A DNA stretch of 64,000 bases from assembly GCF_002289565.1 (NCBI RefSeq), contig NZ_NTFY01000014.1:123016-187015 (forward strand). Direction: 5' to 3'. The notes under the pieces are model-generated. The model was not told the origin of the DNA, did not search any database, and saw only the letters and a program-made list of their open reading frames with translations. Of this stretch, positions 27,732-36,700 are shown piece by piece (the stretch's first letter is position 1; each line of letters starts with the position of its first letter). The position numbers were made by a program, and so were the translations under genes. The stretch is from Rhodopirellula sp. SM50 (lineage in GTDB: Bacteria; Planctomycetota; Planctomycetia; Pirellulales; Pirellulaceae).

Positions 27732-28514
27732 ATGTCTGCCCCCCATCCCAACAACAACCCGGCCGTGGACGCGATCGTCGAACAAGCCCTTCGCGGTGAA
27801 GTCCCCCGTCGCGATTTTCTGCGCCGACTGGTCGTCGCCGGTCTGTCTTCGGCAGCCGCCTACCAGGTGCTCAACGAAACCGCTGCGTCGGCACAGTCCG
27901 GTGGCTCAGGACGCCTCACCACCTTTGCACTCGGTGAAGAAGGCAACCCGCCCAGCCTGCCGCCACAAACTCGCCCGCCCAATCAGCAAGCCACAACGCT
28001 GGCCGTCGGCGAAGAGTCGTCCAAGCCACCGACCAATCAAATCACCACCAAAGCCGTCGGCGAAGAGTCGACCAAACCGCCGACGCCTCAAGCCACGACC
28101 TATGCCGTCGGCGAAGAATCAACCAAACCGCTGACCCCTCAAGCCACGACCTATGCCGTCGGCGAGGAATCATCCAAGCCGCCGACCCCTCGGCCCACGA
28201 CCCAAGCCGTCGGCGAGGAATCAACCATGCCGCCGACGACGCTGTCCTACGGATTGGGTGAGGACGGACGACGTGCGACGACGTTGGCCGTGGGTGAAGA
28301 AGGCCAACCGACGCCTAACCCCATCACGACCAACCGCTCCGGCGAAGAGTCTCAAGTCACGACCCATGCAGTGGGTGAAGAATCCAACCGCACGCCAAAT
28401 GCCACCACAATGGCCTGGGGCGAAGAAGGCTCGACCAAGAAGCCGCAATTCAAAGTGCCCTCAAGTCCCTTCAAAAACATCCCCCGGCCGTGGAAAAACT
28501 TTCGCCGTTGGTAA
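27732..28514 (+). CDS. Multi-core graspetide (plesiocin-type) precursor with Tat signal
   Basis: 260 residues from ATG 27732. The N-terminus has a twin-arginine signal: RRDFLRRL at 26-33, a hydrophobic stretch to ~44 and an ASA-type cleavage site near residue 54. The rest is a repeat array: ten copies of TTxxxxEE (starts at residues 63, 88, 105, 122, 139, 156, 183, 199, 210, 225; typical form TTYAVGEES) and a degenerate eleventh, LSYGLGED, at 171. Copies at 88-156 are spaced exactly 17 residues and joined by TKPPTPQ-like linkers. TTxxxxEE is the core motif of plesiocin-type group 2 graspetides, in which an ATP-grasp enzyme makes side-chain esters between Thr and Glu. An ATP-grasp gene follows after 12 bases. 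The tail FKNIPRPWKNFRRW is basic and aromatic. Modification and export are inferred. Confidence 0.88.
   Translation: MSAPHPNNNPAVDAIVEQALRGEVPRRDFLRRLVVAGLSSAAAYQVLNETAASAQSGGSGRLTTFALGEEGNPPSLPPQTRPPNQQATTLAVGEESSKPPTNQITTKAVGEESTKPPTPQATTYAVGEESTKPLTPQATTYAVGEESSKPPTPRPTTQAVGEESTMPPTTLSYGLGEDGRRATTLAVGEEGQPTPNPITTNRSGEESQVTTHAVGEESNRTPNATTMAWGEEGSTKKPQFKVPSSPFKNIPRPWKNFRRW
27918..28427 (+). repeat. Core-peptide repeat array (11 units) within the precursor
   Basis: Codes for the TTxxxxEE units at residues 63-232. Units 2-6 have a fixed 51-base period; units 1 and 7-11 vary in linker length. Unit 7 (LSYGLGED) lacks the Thr pair and the second Glu; unit 9 is TTNRSGEE and unit 11 TTMAWGEE. Confidence 0.92.
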
Positions 28515-28526
28515 GTGGTTCCGAAA

Positions 28527-29387
28527 ATGAACGCGCGCAACACAGACCTGGTGATCGTCGGCGGTGAATCCGACCCCAACACCCAACGCATCGTCGACCA
28601 AGCGCACCTGCGCGGCGTCGATTATTTTTTCTGGGACACCGACCGCCCGGGAGCTCGCCAGATCGCCTGGGATTTTCAAACGCCCGAAATTGATTTCGGC
28701 GACGTGGCGGTGCAGCCTGCGGCGATGTTCCTGCGTTTTAACGTGTTTGATTCCGACGCGGTCGCCAATCACGCCGCCTACGATGTCGCCGAATCATTCG
28801 CATTGGCTTGGCCAAACATTCGATTGCTCAACCGAAGCACCGTCGGCGATGGAAACAACAAGTCACGCAATTTGGTCCGCGCCCGCGACTGTGGGTTTGT
28901 GATTCCACAAACCACCGTCCTGGGTGACCTGTCGCCACTGGAAACGATTCCTGACCCGAATCACAAGATCATCAAACCGCTCGCCGGTGGCGACCATGCG
29001 TTCATCGTCCGGGACGTGATCGAAGATCCGTCACGATTGATGGAACGGACGCCACAATTCGTCCAAGAACGACTCGACGGCGAAAACGTGCGGGTCTTCT
29101 CGATCGGCGGAAACCTGCACGCGTTTCACCTGCAAACGACCGAAATTGATTACCGGACCGACGACAACGTGGTCGTCCACGCGATCGATGTCCCGGCCGA
29201 ACTCGTCCCGTCGATCCATCAATTGGTCGAACAAATCGGTTTCGATTACTGCGCGCTGGACTTCCGCTGCCGAGACGACTTTCGCGATCCAGTGTTCTTG
29301 GAAATCAACTCGTTCCCGATGTTCGTGGCGTTCGATGACGCCTGCGAAAACAAGCTTGCCGACGCGATTTTGGAGTTTTTGGTCTGA
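28527..29387 (+). CDS. RimK/MvdD-like ATP-grasp ligase (graspetide synthetase)
   Basis: 286 residues from ATG 28527; a GTG at 28515, touching the precursor stop, would add four residues. The order of segments fits graspetide ATP-grasp ligases: a pre-ATP-grasp domain (LVIVGGESDPNTQRIVDQA), then LLNRSTVGDGNNKSRNLVRA with GFVIPQTTV, the ATP-binding lysine in HKIIKPLAGG, FVQERLDGENVRVFSIGG and the Mg-binding VFLEINSFPMFVAFD. The family activates a carboxylate as acyl phosphate and joins it to a hydroxyl (ester) or amine (amide). Given the adjacent TTxxxxEE precursor I infer Thr-Glu ester formation. The first 12 bases after the precursor leave little room for another promoter. Confidence 0.9.
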   Translation: MNARNTDLVIVGGESDPNTQRIVDQAHLRGVDYFFWDTDRPGARQIAWDFQTPEIDFGDVAVQPAAMFLRFNVFDSDAVANHAAYDVAESFALAWPNIRLLNRSTVGDGNNKSRNLVRARDCGFVIPQTTVLGDLSPLETIPDPNHKIIKPLAGGDHAFIVRDVIEDPSRLMERTPQFVQERLDGENVRVFSIGGNLHAFHLQTTEIDYRTDDNVVVHAIDVPAELVPSIHQLVEQIGFDYCALDFRCRDDFRDPVFLEINSFPMFVAFDDACENKLADAILEFLV

Positions 29388-29437
29388 AAGAGTACACTGC
29401 CGCCTGGCTTTCACCGCTATTTGCAAGGTCGGCAGGA

Positions 29438-30010
29438 ATGAATCAGCCCCCCAACGACGTCTCGATGATGCTGCGTGAACTCGGACGCGGCAACGATTCG
29501 GTCAAAGAACAACTGTTCGAACAACTCCAAAGCGAACTTCGACAGATGGCGTCGGCGCTGATGCGTCGCGAGCGCAGCGACCACACGCTGCAGGCCACAG
29601 CGCTGGTCAACGAAGCCTGTATTCGGTTGCTCGATTCCGATGCGATCGGCAACGCGACCGACCGGCGCTATTTCTTCGCCGCCGCCAACCGCGCGATGCG
29701 TCAAATCTTGATCGACCACGCGCGGCGACGGAACACCACCAAACGTGGCGGGGAGTACCAACGCGGATCGTTGGACGTCGTGCTGGAGAATTTTGAGACC
29801 AGCAACGGCTGCCGGTTCGAAGACTTGGAAGCGTCTCTGGAAGTGCTCGAGAAAGACTCGCCGCGTCAGCGCGAAGTCGTCGAATTACGGTTTTTCTCGG
29901 GATTGTCGATTCCCGAAACCGCCGAGGTGCTCGGCGTCAGCGAGGGGACCGTCGAACGCGATTGGAGACTGGCCCGTGCGAAGTTGTATCAACAACTTCG
30001 CGAGGAATAG
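29438..30010 (+). CDS. ECF-like sigma factor (Sigma70_ECF, PF07638 type)
   Basis: 190 residues. Region 2 is LFEQLQSELRQMASALMRRERSDHTLQATALVNEACIRLL with DRRYFFAAANRAMRQILIDHARRRNTTKRG; this form, with LQATALVNEA and ILIDHARRR, is typical of the PF07638 group expanded in planctomycetes. Region 4 at ~140-185 holds the helix-turn-helix IPETAEVLGVSEGTVERDW. It starts 50 bases after the ATP-grasp gene on the same strand, so it is probably co-transcribed and may control the graspetide genes or their export. No anti-sigma factor is adjacent; in planctomycetes such sigma factors are commonly linked to Ser/Thr kinases, and one lies at 20233. Confidence 0.92.
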   Translation: MNQPPNDVSMMLRELGRGNDSVKEQLFEQLQSELRQMASALMRRERSDHTLQATALVNEACIRLLDSDAIGNATDRRYFFAAANRAMRQILIDHARRRNTTKRGGEYQRGSLDVVLENFETSNGCRFEDLEASLEVLEKDSPRQREVVELRFFSGLSIPETAEVLGVSEGTVERDWRLARAKLYQQLREE

Positions 30011-30061
30011 AACGCCATACCCACCGATGGCACGGGCCTACGTGTTGGTGTGCAGGCTTTA

Positions 30062-30203
30062 GCCCAATACCGCTAAGTTAAGCGTCGTTTCTTCAGATGA
30101 GGGCCCGTAGGCTCGCGCCAAACGGCTGATATTCGTTTGATATCAGCCGGTTCGCGCCAGCGTCCGGGCCCCCTCATTCATGCTTAACTTAGCGGTATTG
30201 GGC
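30062..30203. repeat. Inner right inverted repeat flanking the graspetide locus
   Basis: 142 bases; reverse complement of 27301-27441 apart from one extra base and a few substitutions. It begins 51 bases after the sigma factor stop. Preceded by TTGGTGTGCAGGCTTTA, the family C end also seen at 27284 and 56149. Confidence 0.9.
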
Positions 30204-30269
30204 TTTAGCCGCCCGGTGTCGCTGCTCGGGACGTCGATTTTATTACTGCCGGATTTGGCAACCAATATA

Positions 30270-30382
30270 GATTCTCTCCCTCTGGGAGAGACGGCGTTTG
30301 TGCAGCAAGCAAACGCCAGAGAGGGCCCGCGCTGCAAACGACTTATCGACTTCCGCGACGATCAACTCCGCCACTTATACAA
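30270..30382. repeat. Outer right inverted repeat flanking the graspetide locus
   Basis: 113 bases, GATTCTCTCCCTCTGGGAGA to CCGCCACTTATACAA; reverse complement of 26222-26334. The rest of 30383-30512 holds nothing I recognise. Confidence 0.88.
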
Positions 30383-30512
30383 TCGACGTCCCCCGCAGCG
30401 AGTAGGAACGCCTAAAGGCTGGACACCAACGGTTGCTGAACCCCGTACCATTCTTACCTGGCGTCTGTTCCGCTCGACAAACGCAACGTCAAACTTGAAC
30501 GTCGTCAGCGCA

Positions 30513-31256
30513 CTAGAACAGATCCTGCTGCTGCGATGACCCGTCCGGCAATTCGATTCTCTCGACACACTCCGGCACATCGTTGCGCGGGCTGTTGACG
30601 ATCTTGGATACCGGAAAGGCGGTCAGCAGATCCGCTGGCGCCGGCCGCAGCAACTCGCGGAGGGAACTCGGATCATCGCGATTCTGTTCCAGCCATGCCG
30701 TTTGCCCGTCGGGATCCAGGATCACGGGCATCCGATCGTGAATGGACCGCGTCGTGTCATTGGCCGAGGTGGTCAAAATCGTGAACGTTTCGATCGGCCG
30801 GTCTTCACCCTGGATCTTGCGGTTGCGTTCCCAAAGACCGGCCAATGCCAGCACGCCGCCATCGATGGGCTCGATCAGGTAAGGCTGCTTGCCATCGGCT
30901 GTCTTCATCCACTCGTAATAACCGTCGGCGGGGATCAGACAACGTCGAACGGCAAACGCTTTTTTGAACGACGGTTTCTCATGCACCGTCTCGCTGCGGG
31001 CATTGATCATCCGATTGCCAATCGCCAAATCATCGGCCCACGACGGGACCAGTCCCCAACGCAGCATCACCCACTGGCGACGTGGGTCGTCGTCGGCGGC
31101 CCGGATGCAGGACACCTGCTGGGTCGGCGCGATGTTGTACCGCGTGGTGATTTCATACTCGGCGGCCTTGGCGGCGATCTCGTCTGGCGACCACAGCGGC
31201 AAGAACTCTTGCGTCCAAGCGGCCGCGGGAGTGCGAAGATTGATGCGACCACACAC
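30513..31256 (-). CDS. SRAP-domain (YedK/HMCES) abasic-site DNA-protein crosslink protein
   Basis: 247 residues from the GTG at 31256 (MCGRINLRTPAAAW). SRAP proteins shield abasic sites in single-stranded DNA by a covalent thiazolidine link through Cys2 after Met removal. The expected residues are all visible: Cys2, the Asn in NARSET, the Glu in PADGYYEW and the His in IHDRMPVIL, with YNIAPTQ and LRWGLVPSWADD. Family alignment sets the start at 31256, with GGGGG about ten bases upstream. The frame stays open upstream to an ATG at 31397 that itself begins MCGRIK; the ~47 codons between come from a repeat element (see that entry). Cytoplasmic; next gene diverges. Confidence 0.92.
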   Translation of the reverse strand: MCGRINLRTPAAAWTQEFLPLWSPDEIAAKAAEYEITTRYNIAPTQQVSCIRAADDDPRRQWVMLRWGLVPSWADDLAIGNRMINARSETVHEKPSFKKAFAVRRCLIPADGYYEWMKTADGKQPYLIEPIDGGVLALAGLWERNRKIQGEDRPIETFTILTTSANDTTRSIHDRMPVILDPDGQTAWLEQNRDDPSSLRELLRPAPADLLTAFPVSKIVNSPRNDVPECVERIELPDGSSQQQDLF

Positions 31257-31303
31257 GATGACGAGCCCCCAATTGAAAAAATGTTCGACGCCTGACTTGT
31301 TTG

Positions 31304-31397
31304 TTAGCGGCAGGGCGCGAGCCCTCCGGTCGTTCACCGCGTTTTCAACGCTTCCACCGGACGGCTCGCGGCCTGTCGATTTAATCCGACCACACAT
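31304..31397. repeat. Family A repeat inserted at the SRAP gene start, with duplicated 5' codons
   Basis: Family A arms TTAGCGGCAGGGCGCGAGC and CCACCGGACGGCTCGCGG lie at 31304-31379. On the SRAP strand the sequence ATGTGTGGTCGGATTAA ends at 31381 and is repeated as GTGTGTGGTCGCATCAA from 31256, so codons 1-6 of the gene flank the insertion. The 141 bases between the two starts are in frame. Confidence 0.82.
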
Positions 31398-31400
31398 GGG

Positions 31401-31519
31401 ATCAGCCGTTTCTCGCTAGCGCGTACGGGCCTGTAGCACGAAGCAAACACACCAGGGCCCGTAGGCTCGCGCCATACGGCTGATTAAATCGACAGGCCGC
31501 GCGCCGTTCCGCCAACGCC
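31401..31519. repeat. Family B palindromic element
   Basis: ATCAGCCGTTTCTCGCTAGC is opposed by GCTCGCGCCATACGGCTGAT at 31493, enclosing GTACGGGCC/GGGCCCGTAG. Same core as in the 27301 element and the 135-bp tandem repeat at the right edge. The rest of 31520-31822 holds no gene I can support. Confidence 0.82.
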
Positions 31520-31822
31520 CTCGGTGGCGACGTCAGTGTATCAATTTGCGTGTTGCAAAATGCACCGATTGCCGCATTGTCTCGGCACCGCGTCCGGCCC
31601 GAATCAATCCGATTGAGACGGGGGAAAACACGGTAAAAGTGGCGATCGACGCCGCCTCCAGCGCCGACCGCCTAGCCGTCGTTCATCCCCTGGGGAAGGG
31701 TTTTTCGAGGCCGGGAGTTATGAAAAGCAAACCGGATGCCAACCGCCACCCGCGACATTCTGCACAAACGCACTACAATCCTGGCGGAAAACAGCTGATT
31801 CCCCCGATAGGACCCGCAAGCC

Positions 31823-33412
31823 TTGAATTTTCGACTTCTCAGCCGTGTGCTTGGCATCGTCTGTCTGCTGATCGGCGGATCGATGAGTTTCAGTCTGCCG
31901 TTTGCGTTTCCGCTGTTGGCCAACCGGACTCATCTGCCTGCGGCCGAGGCGTTGGAACGCGAGGGGATCCGCGGTCTGGTCTTGAGCATGGCGATCAGCT
32001 TGCTGGTCGGGACACTGTTGCTGGTCAGCGGACGCGGCAATCGCGGTAAACCGCTGTTTCGCAAGGAAGCGATGGCCGTCGTCGGACTCAGTTGGGTACT
32101 GGCGACCGTGCTCGGCGCGCTGCCGTATTACTTAGGCGGGACCGAAATCGCCGCCGATCAACCGATCACGTTCATCGAGGCGATGTTCGAATCGCAGTCG
32201 GGCTTCAGCACGACCGGCGCGACCATTCTGACGGACTTGGAGAACCCCAGCTCCGTGCCACACTGCATCCTCTTCTGGCGCAGCTGGACACACTTTCTGG
32301 GCGGACTGGGGATCGTCGTGTTGTTCGTCGCCATCCTCGGTCAAGGATCTGCGGGCAAGGCGATGGTCCGCGCCGAAATGCCGGGGCCGAGCAAAGAAGG
32401 CAGCATGCCCCGGATGCAACACACCGCGCTCGTCTTTGCCGGTATCTACTGTGGGCTCAACGCAATCTTGACGGTGATCTACATGCTCGAAGGCATGACG
32501 CTCTTTGACGGGCTCTGTCACGCCTTTGGAACCATGGCCACCGGTGGGTTCAGTACCTACAACCGATCGCTGGGCGGATTCGACAGCCCACTGATCGAGT
32601 ACACCACCATCCTCTTCATGATCCTGGCCGGCACCAATTTTACGTTATTGTATTTAACCTTGGCCGGCGGGCCGCGGCAGCTGTTTCAAGATGTGGAGTT
32701 TCAAACCTTTATCGGAATCATCGCCGGACTGAGCGGGTGTATCTTGCTGTTCGGAATGCGCGCCGGTGATGTCGGCTTCGAATCTCTCGGGCAAGGCTTT
32801 CGCAATGGGCTGTTTCAAGTCGTCTCGGTGATGACGACCACCGGCTACGGGACGGCCGACTTCGATCGCTGGAACAACTTCGCTCGCGGCAGTCTGCTCG
32901 TGTTGATGTTCATCGGCGGATGCGCCGGCAGCACCGGCGGTGGAATGAAAGTCATTCGGCACGTGCTGTTCTATAAAATCCTGCTCCGCGAGATCGAACT
33001 TTCGTATCGCCCCCGTGTCGTCCGGCTGATTCGAATCGGCGGCACCACCGCCGACGATCCGGCGATGCTCCGTGGCATCATGGTCTATTTCTGTTTGATT
33101 TTGGGGATTTTCATCGCCTCGTGGATGCTGTTGGTCACCTTCGAACCGAGCTCGACGTGGGGCTATTCCGAAGAATCAACGGTGATGGTCGAAGACAACA
33201 CGCTGGACGAAAAACTGCTCGATTGTGCCAGCGCCGTCGCCGCCACGCTCAACAACATCGGCCCCGGACTGGGTGTCGTCGGCGCGACCCAAAACTACGC
33301 CGGATTCAGCCAAGGCGCCAAGTTCCTGTTCGTCTGGTTGATGCTGCTCGGTCGCGTCGAAGTCTTCAGCGTGCTGGTGTTGATCTTCCCGACCTTCTGG
33401 CGAAGGACGTAA
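31823..33412 (+). CDS. trkH: TrkH/KtrB-family potassium uptake membrane protein
   Basis: 529 residues starting at a TTG with AGGACC upstream. This is the membrane subunit of a Trk/Ktr K+ transporter. Four pore-loop filters are visible: [34 protein letters not shown] and LNNIGPGLG, each with its central Gly, and about ten membrane helices. The segment [21 protein letters not shown] is diagnostic. TrkH needs a cytosolic TrkA/KtrA subunit; none is encoded in this window. Repeats lie on both sides, so it is probably a single-gene unit. Confidence 0.95.
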   Translation: MNFRLLSRVLGIVCLLIGGSMSFSLPFAFPLLANRTHLPAAEALEREGIRGLVLSMAISLLVGTLLLVSGRGNRGKPLFRKEAMAVVGLSWVLATVLGALPYYLGGTEIAADQPITFIEAMFESQSGFSTTGATILTDLENPSSVPHCILFWRSWTHFLGGLGIVVLFVAILGQGSAGKAMVRAEMPGPSKEGSMPRMQHTALVFAGIYCGLNAILTVIYMLEGMTLFDGLCHAFGTMATGGFSTYNRSLGGFDSPLIEYTTILFMILAGTNFTLLYLTLAGGPRQLFQDVEFQTFIGIIAGLSGCILLFGMRAGDVGFESLGQGFRNGLFQVVSVMTTTGYGTADFDRWNNFARGSLLVLMFIGGCAGSTGGGMKVIRHVLFYKILLREIELSYRPRVVRLIRIGGTTADDPAMLRGIMVYFCLILGIFIASWMLLVTFEPSSTWGYSEESTVMVEDNTLDEKLLDCASAVAATLNNIGPGLGVVGATQNYAGFSQGAKFLFVWLMLLGRVEVFSVLVLIFPTFWRRT

Positions 33413-33429
33413 GCCCATCGCGCCCTCTC

Positions 33430-33455
33430 GTTCCAAGGCTCAGCCTTGGAACGCA
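33430..33455. repeat. Family D palindrome
   Basis: GTTCCAAGGCTCAGCCTTGGAAC just after trkH; a second GCGAGGCTCCGCCTCGC stem lies at ~33464-33480. Confidence 0.78.
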
Positions 33456-33524
33456 CTGCCGGCGAGGCTCCGCCTCGCGCATCACGACGATCGGGAGGCA
33501 GAGCCCTACGCCGTGAACGATTTG

Positions 33525-33724
33525 TTAGCGGCAGGGCGCGAGCCCTCCGGTGGGTTGGCAATAACAAGGAACCGGAGAGCTCGCGGCTGTCGATTGAGTG
33601 GAATTAGTCGAGGCAATGGTGAGCCGCTAGCCGTAAGGCCTCGGGCGGGCGCCTGGATGCCCGGCCGCTTACGCGTCGCGGCTCACTCACTAAACCGACA
33701 GCCCGCTTGCGCCCTGCCGCTAAA
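33525..33724. repeat. Family A composite palindromic repeat
   Basis: Begins TTAGCGGCAGGGCGCGAGC and ends CTTGCGCCCTGCCGCTAA, an inverted pair about 200 bases apart. The central module (ATGGTGAGCCGCTAGCCGTA) is shared with 12958-13110. Confidence 0.85.
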
Positions 33725-33790
33725 ACCTCGTCAAACACAGGAAAGAAATCGTTCACGGCGTAGGGCGGAGCCCGGGAACGAGTCCCTCCA

Positions 33791-36700
33791 CTACCTCGCC
33801 ATCAACTCTGCCGGGACCTCGTCGGGCCAATCACCCGTCAATCGAATCTTGCGGACGGTCACGTCACACTTCTCGTGACGGTAAATGCCCGGTCGTTCGT
33901 GACCGCGGACGGGAATCGTCGTCAGCGGTTGGTCGTTGAGCGTGAGCGCCAATTGGTCGCCCTCGCGTGACATCACCAACCTGTTCCAAGCCTCATGCTT
34001 GGGCACGTTGTCCGGTGCGATGGCCGAATAGGGCGGGTCCACCTTTGCGACGTTGATGAACCCGACCGATGCCAAATCGCCATTGGCGATGATCCAGTCC
34101 GGTGTCGCCCCCTCCTGCCCCAATCGCATCACCGTTCGCCCGATCGTCGGCGAGAACTCCGTTTCTCCGGTCTTCCAATAAAATTCGATCTCGATCGACT
34201 CCCCGTCCTGAATCGGTCGCAGGTACTCGATGTGACTGGCCGACTCGCTCGCCCGACTGCTCGATTCGGCGGGCTTGCCGTTGTAGTGCAGTTGTCCCTC
34301 GCGAACACTCCACCCGTCCGCCAAAGGCCCCTTCGCCAAGTCCGCTTCCATCTTTTCGCGGAACTTGAGGATCGATGCTTCGTTTTGCTTCGGTCCGATC
34401 GGCAGCAACATCTTTGGAATCGACTTTCCACGCGTCAGCACGCCCCAGCCGCGCATCGTCGGATCGATCAAATTGACTTCATCGGGAATCGTGGGTGACC
34501 CCGAAAACCGCACGTCACGAAAATGTGTCGTGCGATACTTGTGATGATGGATCGAGACGAACGGATAGGAACCTGTCACTGTGTCAGTGACGTAGGGCTC
34601 GCCATTGCACAACGCTTCAACACGGTCGGCAGAGACCGAAACCGATTCGACATTCGGCTTGCCCTGTTGGATCGAACCGACCTTGAATTCGACTTGGCCG
34701 CGATTGCCCATCCCCAGAATCTTGGCCGTCTGCTGCCATCCATTGCCTTGGTAAATCACACCTCCGTAGGCCACGTCCGCTTCGCCCCAACCCCCGTCTT
34801 GGATTTCTGCCGAGAATGTAAATGACCCACTGAGCGGATACTTGAACATCAAGTGCGACTGTTCATACCCGCTGGTCCCGCTGACCCAGCCGTCGGGCCC
34901 GACGGCGTAGAGCGGGGGCAAAAGCACGTTGTCTCCGCGATAGCGAGCGGAGATGGGAACGACATCAAAATGCTCTAACGGGGAATCGGGCGTCGCGCCG
35001 GCCGCGCGACCGACGCCCATCTTTGCCGTCGCGCGGGCCACGGCGGAAACCATAAAGTTCCGCTGTCCGCGGATTGCGTAGACTTTTACATTGCGAATCA
35101 TCGGTTCCGCAATCGCCACGGGCAGCCCTGCTTCACAGGCACGAACGATCAAATGCGCCTCCAACGCCGGGAACCGGATACTCTTGTCGTTCTGTTTGGG
35201 AAGGTGTTGGGCCAACCGATCCCCGACCGCACGCAACGTCGGTTCGATTTCCTTCAGCACCGCAGCGGTTTCGTCGCCGTTCGATTTGGCCGCCGCCAGT
35301 TTCAATAATGCCGCCGCCATATCGGCTTCATCACCGACGGTTCGGCGATTTCGCTGAATATGCTCCATGACCGACTCGGTTTGCCCCGCCGCGACTGCAG
35401 AATCGATCAACATCACCAACGAATTGACAACCGGATAATCCTCGGTGCTGGTCGGGAGATTGATGACTGCGTCGAGCATCGGATGTTGCCGTCGCACCAG
35501 CGGCGGCGGAATCTCGTAGCTGACCAGCGCGTCGAAATAGGCGATCGGACTGTCACCCTCGCGGCCGAACGTCAACTTCTGCAACAGTTCGATTTGTTTG
35601 GCAGTGGGCAACTGCGAGATCGCCAGACAAACATGGGGTTCAAACCGATTGGAATAGTTACGCTGGGTGCTGATGTACTCGGTGATGGCTTGACGGAAAA
35701 CGGGATCCATCTGATCGGTCAACCCGTCATCGATCATGCTGACAGTCAACCGCTCCAGGGCGCGCCGCTTATAATCTTGCAGATCGACTCCACTGGGGTA
35801 GGGCTGCGTCTCGATCGTGTCCAACTCGGATTGGATGTAGTCGTCGATGACTTGGAGGTCGCCGCTGGCCTTGGCAATCGCCACATACCTGAGCGCGAGC
35901 CGTCGGCGGATTTCGCGGTGCCGGTTAGCGGTATAGCTGTCTGAACCGATCAGCGATTCGGTGCGGCGGAGTAATTCAGCCACGTTCTTCGTGACGTCAG
36001 CCAGATTTGCATCACCTTTGGTTTTCAAGTCTCGGATCAAATCAGACGCAACGATCGGCCAGATGGCGTGCATCACCCGATTGACCACTTCCGACTTCTT
36101 TTGTGACTCACTGGCCATCTGGCTGGTGATCGATGTCAGCGGCCCCGTGCCGGCGGGTCGTTGCCCCAGCGGGGGAAGGTCTTTGTCGGTCGATTGAATC
36201 ATCCGATCCAGCGACGCAGCCAGACGCTCCATGTGACCGGCGGCAAAGGCGAGTTGAACCAACGCGATCGACAACTCCACGTTCTGGTCGGCCGATGCCA
36301 AACGTTTCTCCAACGTCGCCGCAACCTCGTCGGCTCGACCGCTGGCCGCCGCCGCAGTCGCCAACACCATCGATGCCGAGGAGACGACGATGTCATCATC
36401 AGATCGGATCCGGTCGTAGGAAGACGTCGCGATCTTTTGAGAATAGTCGAACACCGTGCCGGGCCGATTGGCCGGGGCGAAGATCTCCAAGTAGGCATCG
36501 GTCACACGGCTCATCGCCTGACGATCGATCTGCCGGTCGTGATCGCTCTGGTAAGAACTGAGCTTGAATTCAAACGGGACGCCCATCGCTTGAGACAACG
36601 CATCGGTCACGGCGGCAACCTTGTCGGCCAAGACATCCATTTCCGTCTGCTGCTCGCGAGAGCTGTAGGCAGAAGTATTTCGTGACGAAGTGATCGCAAA

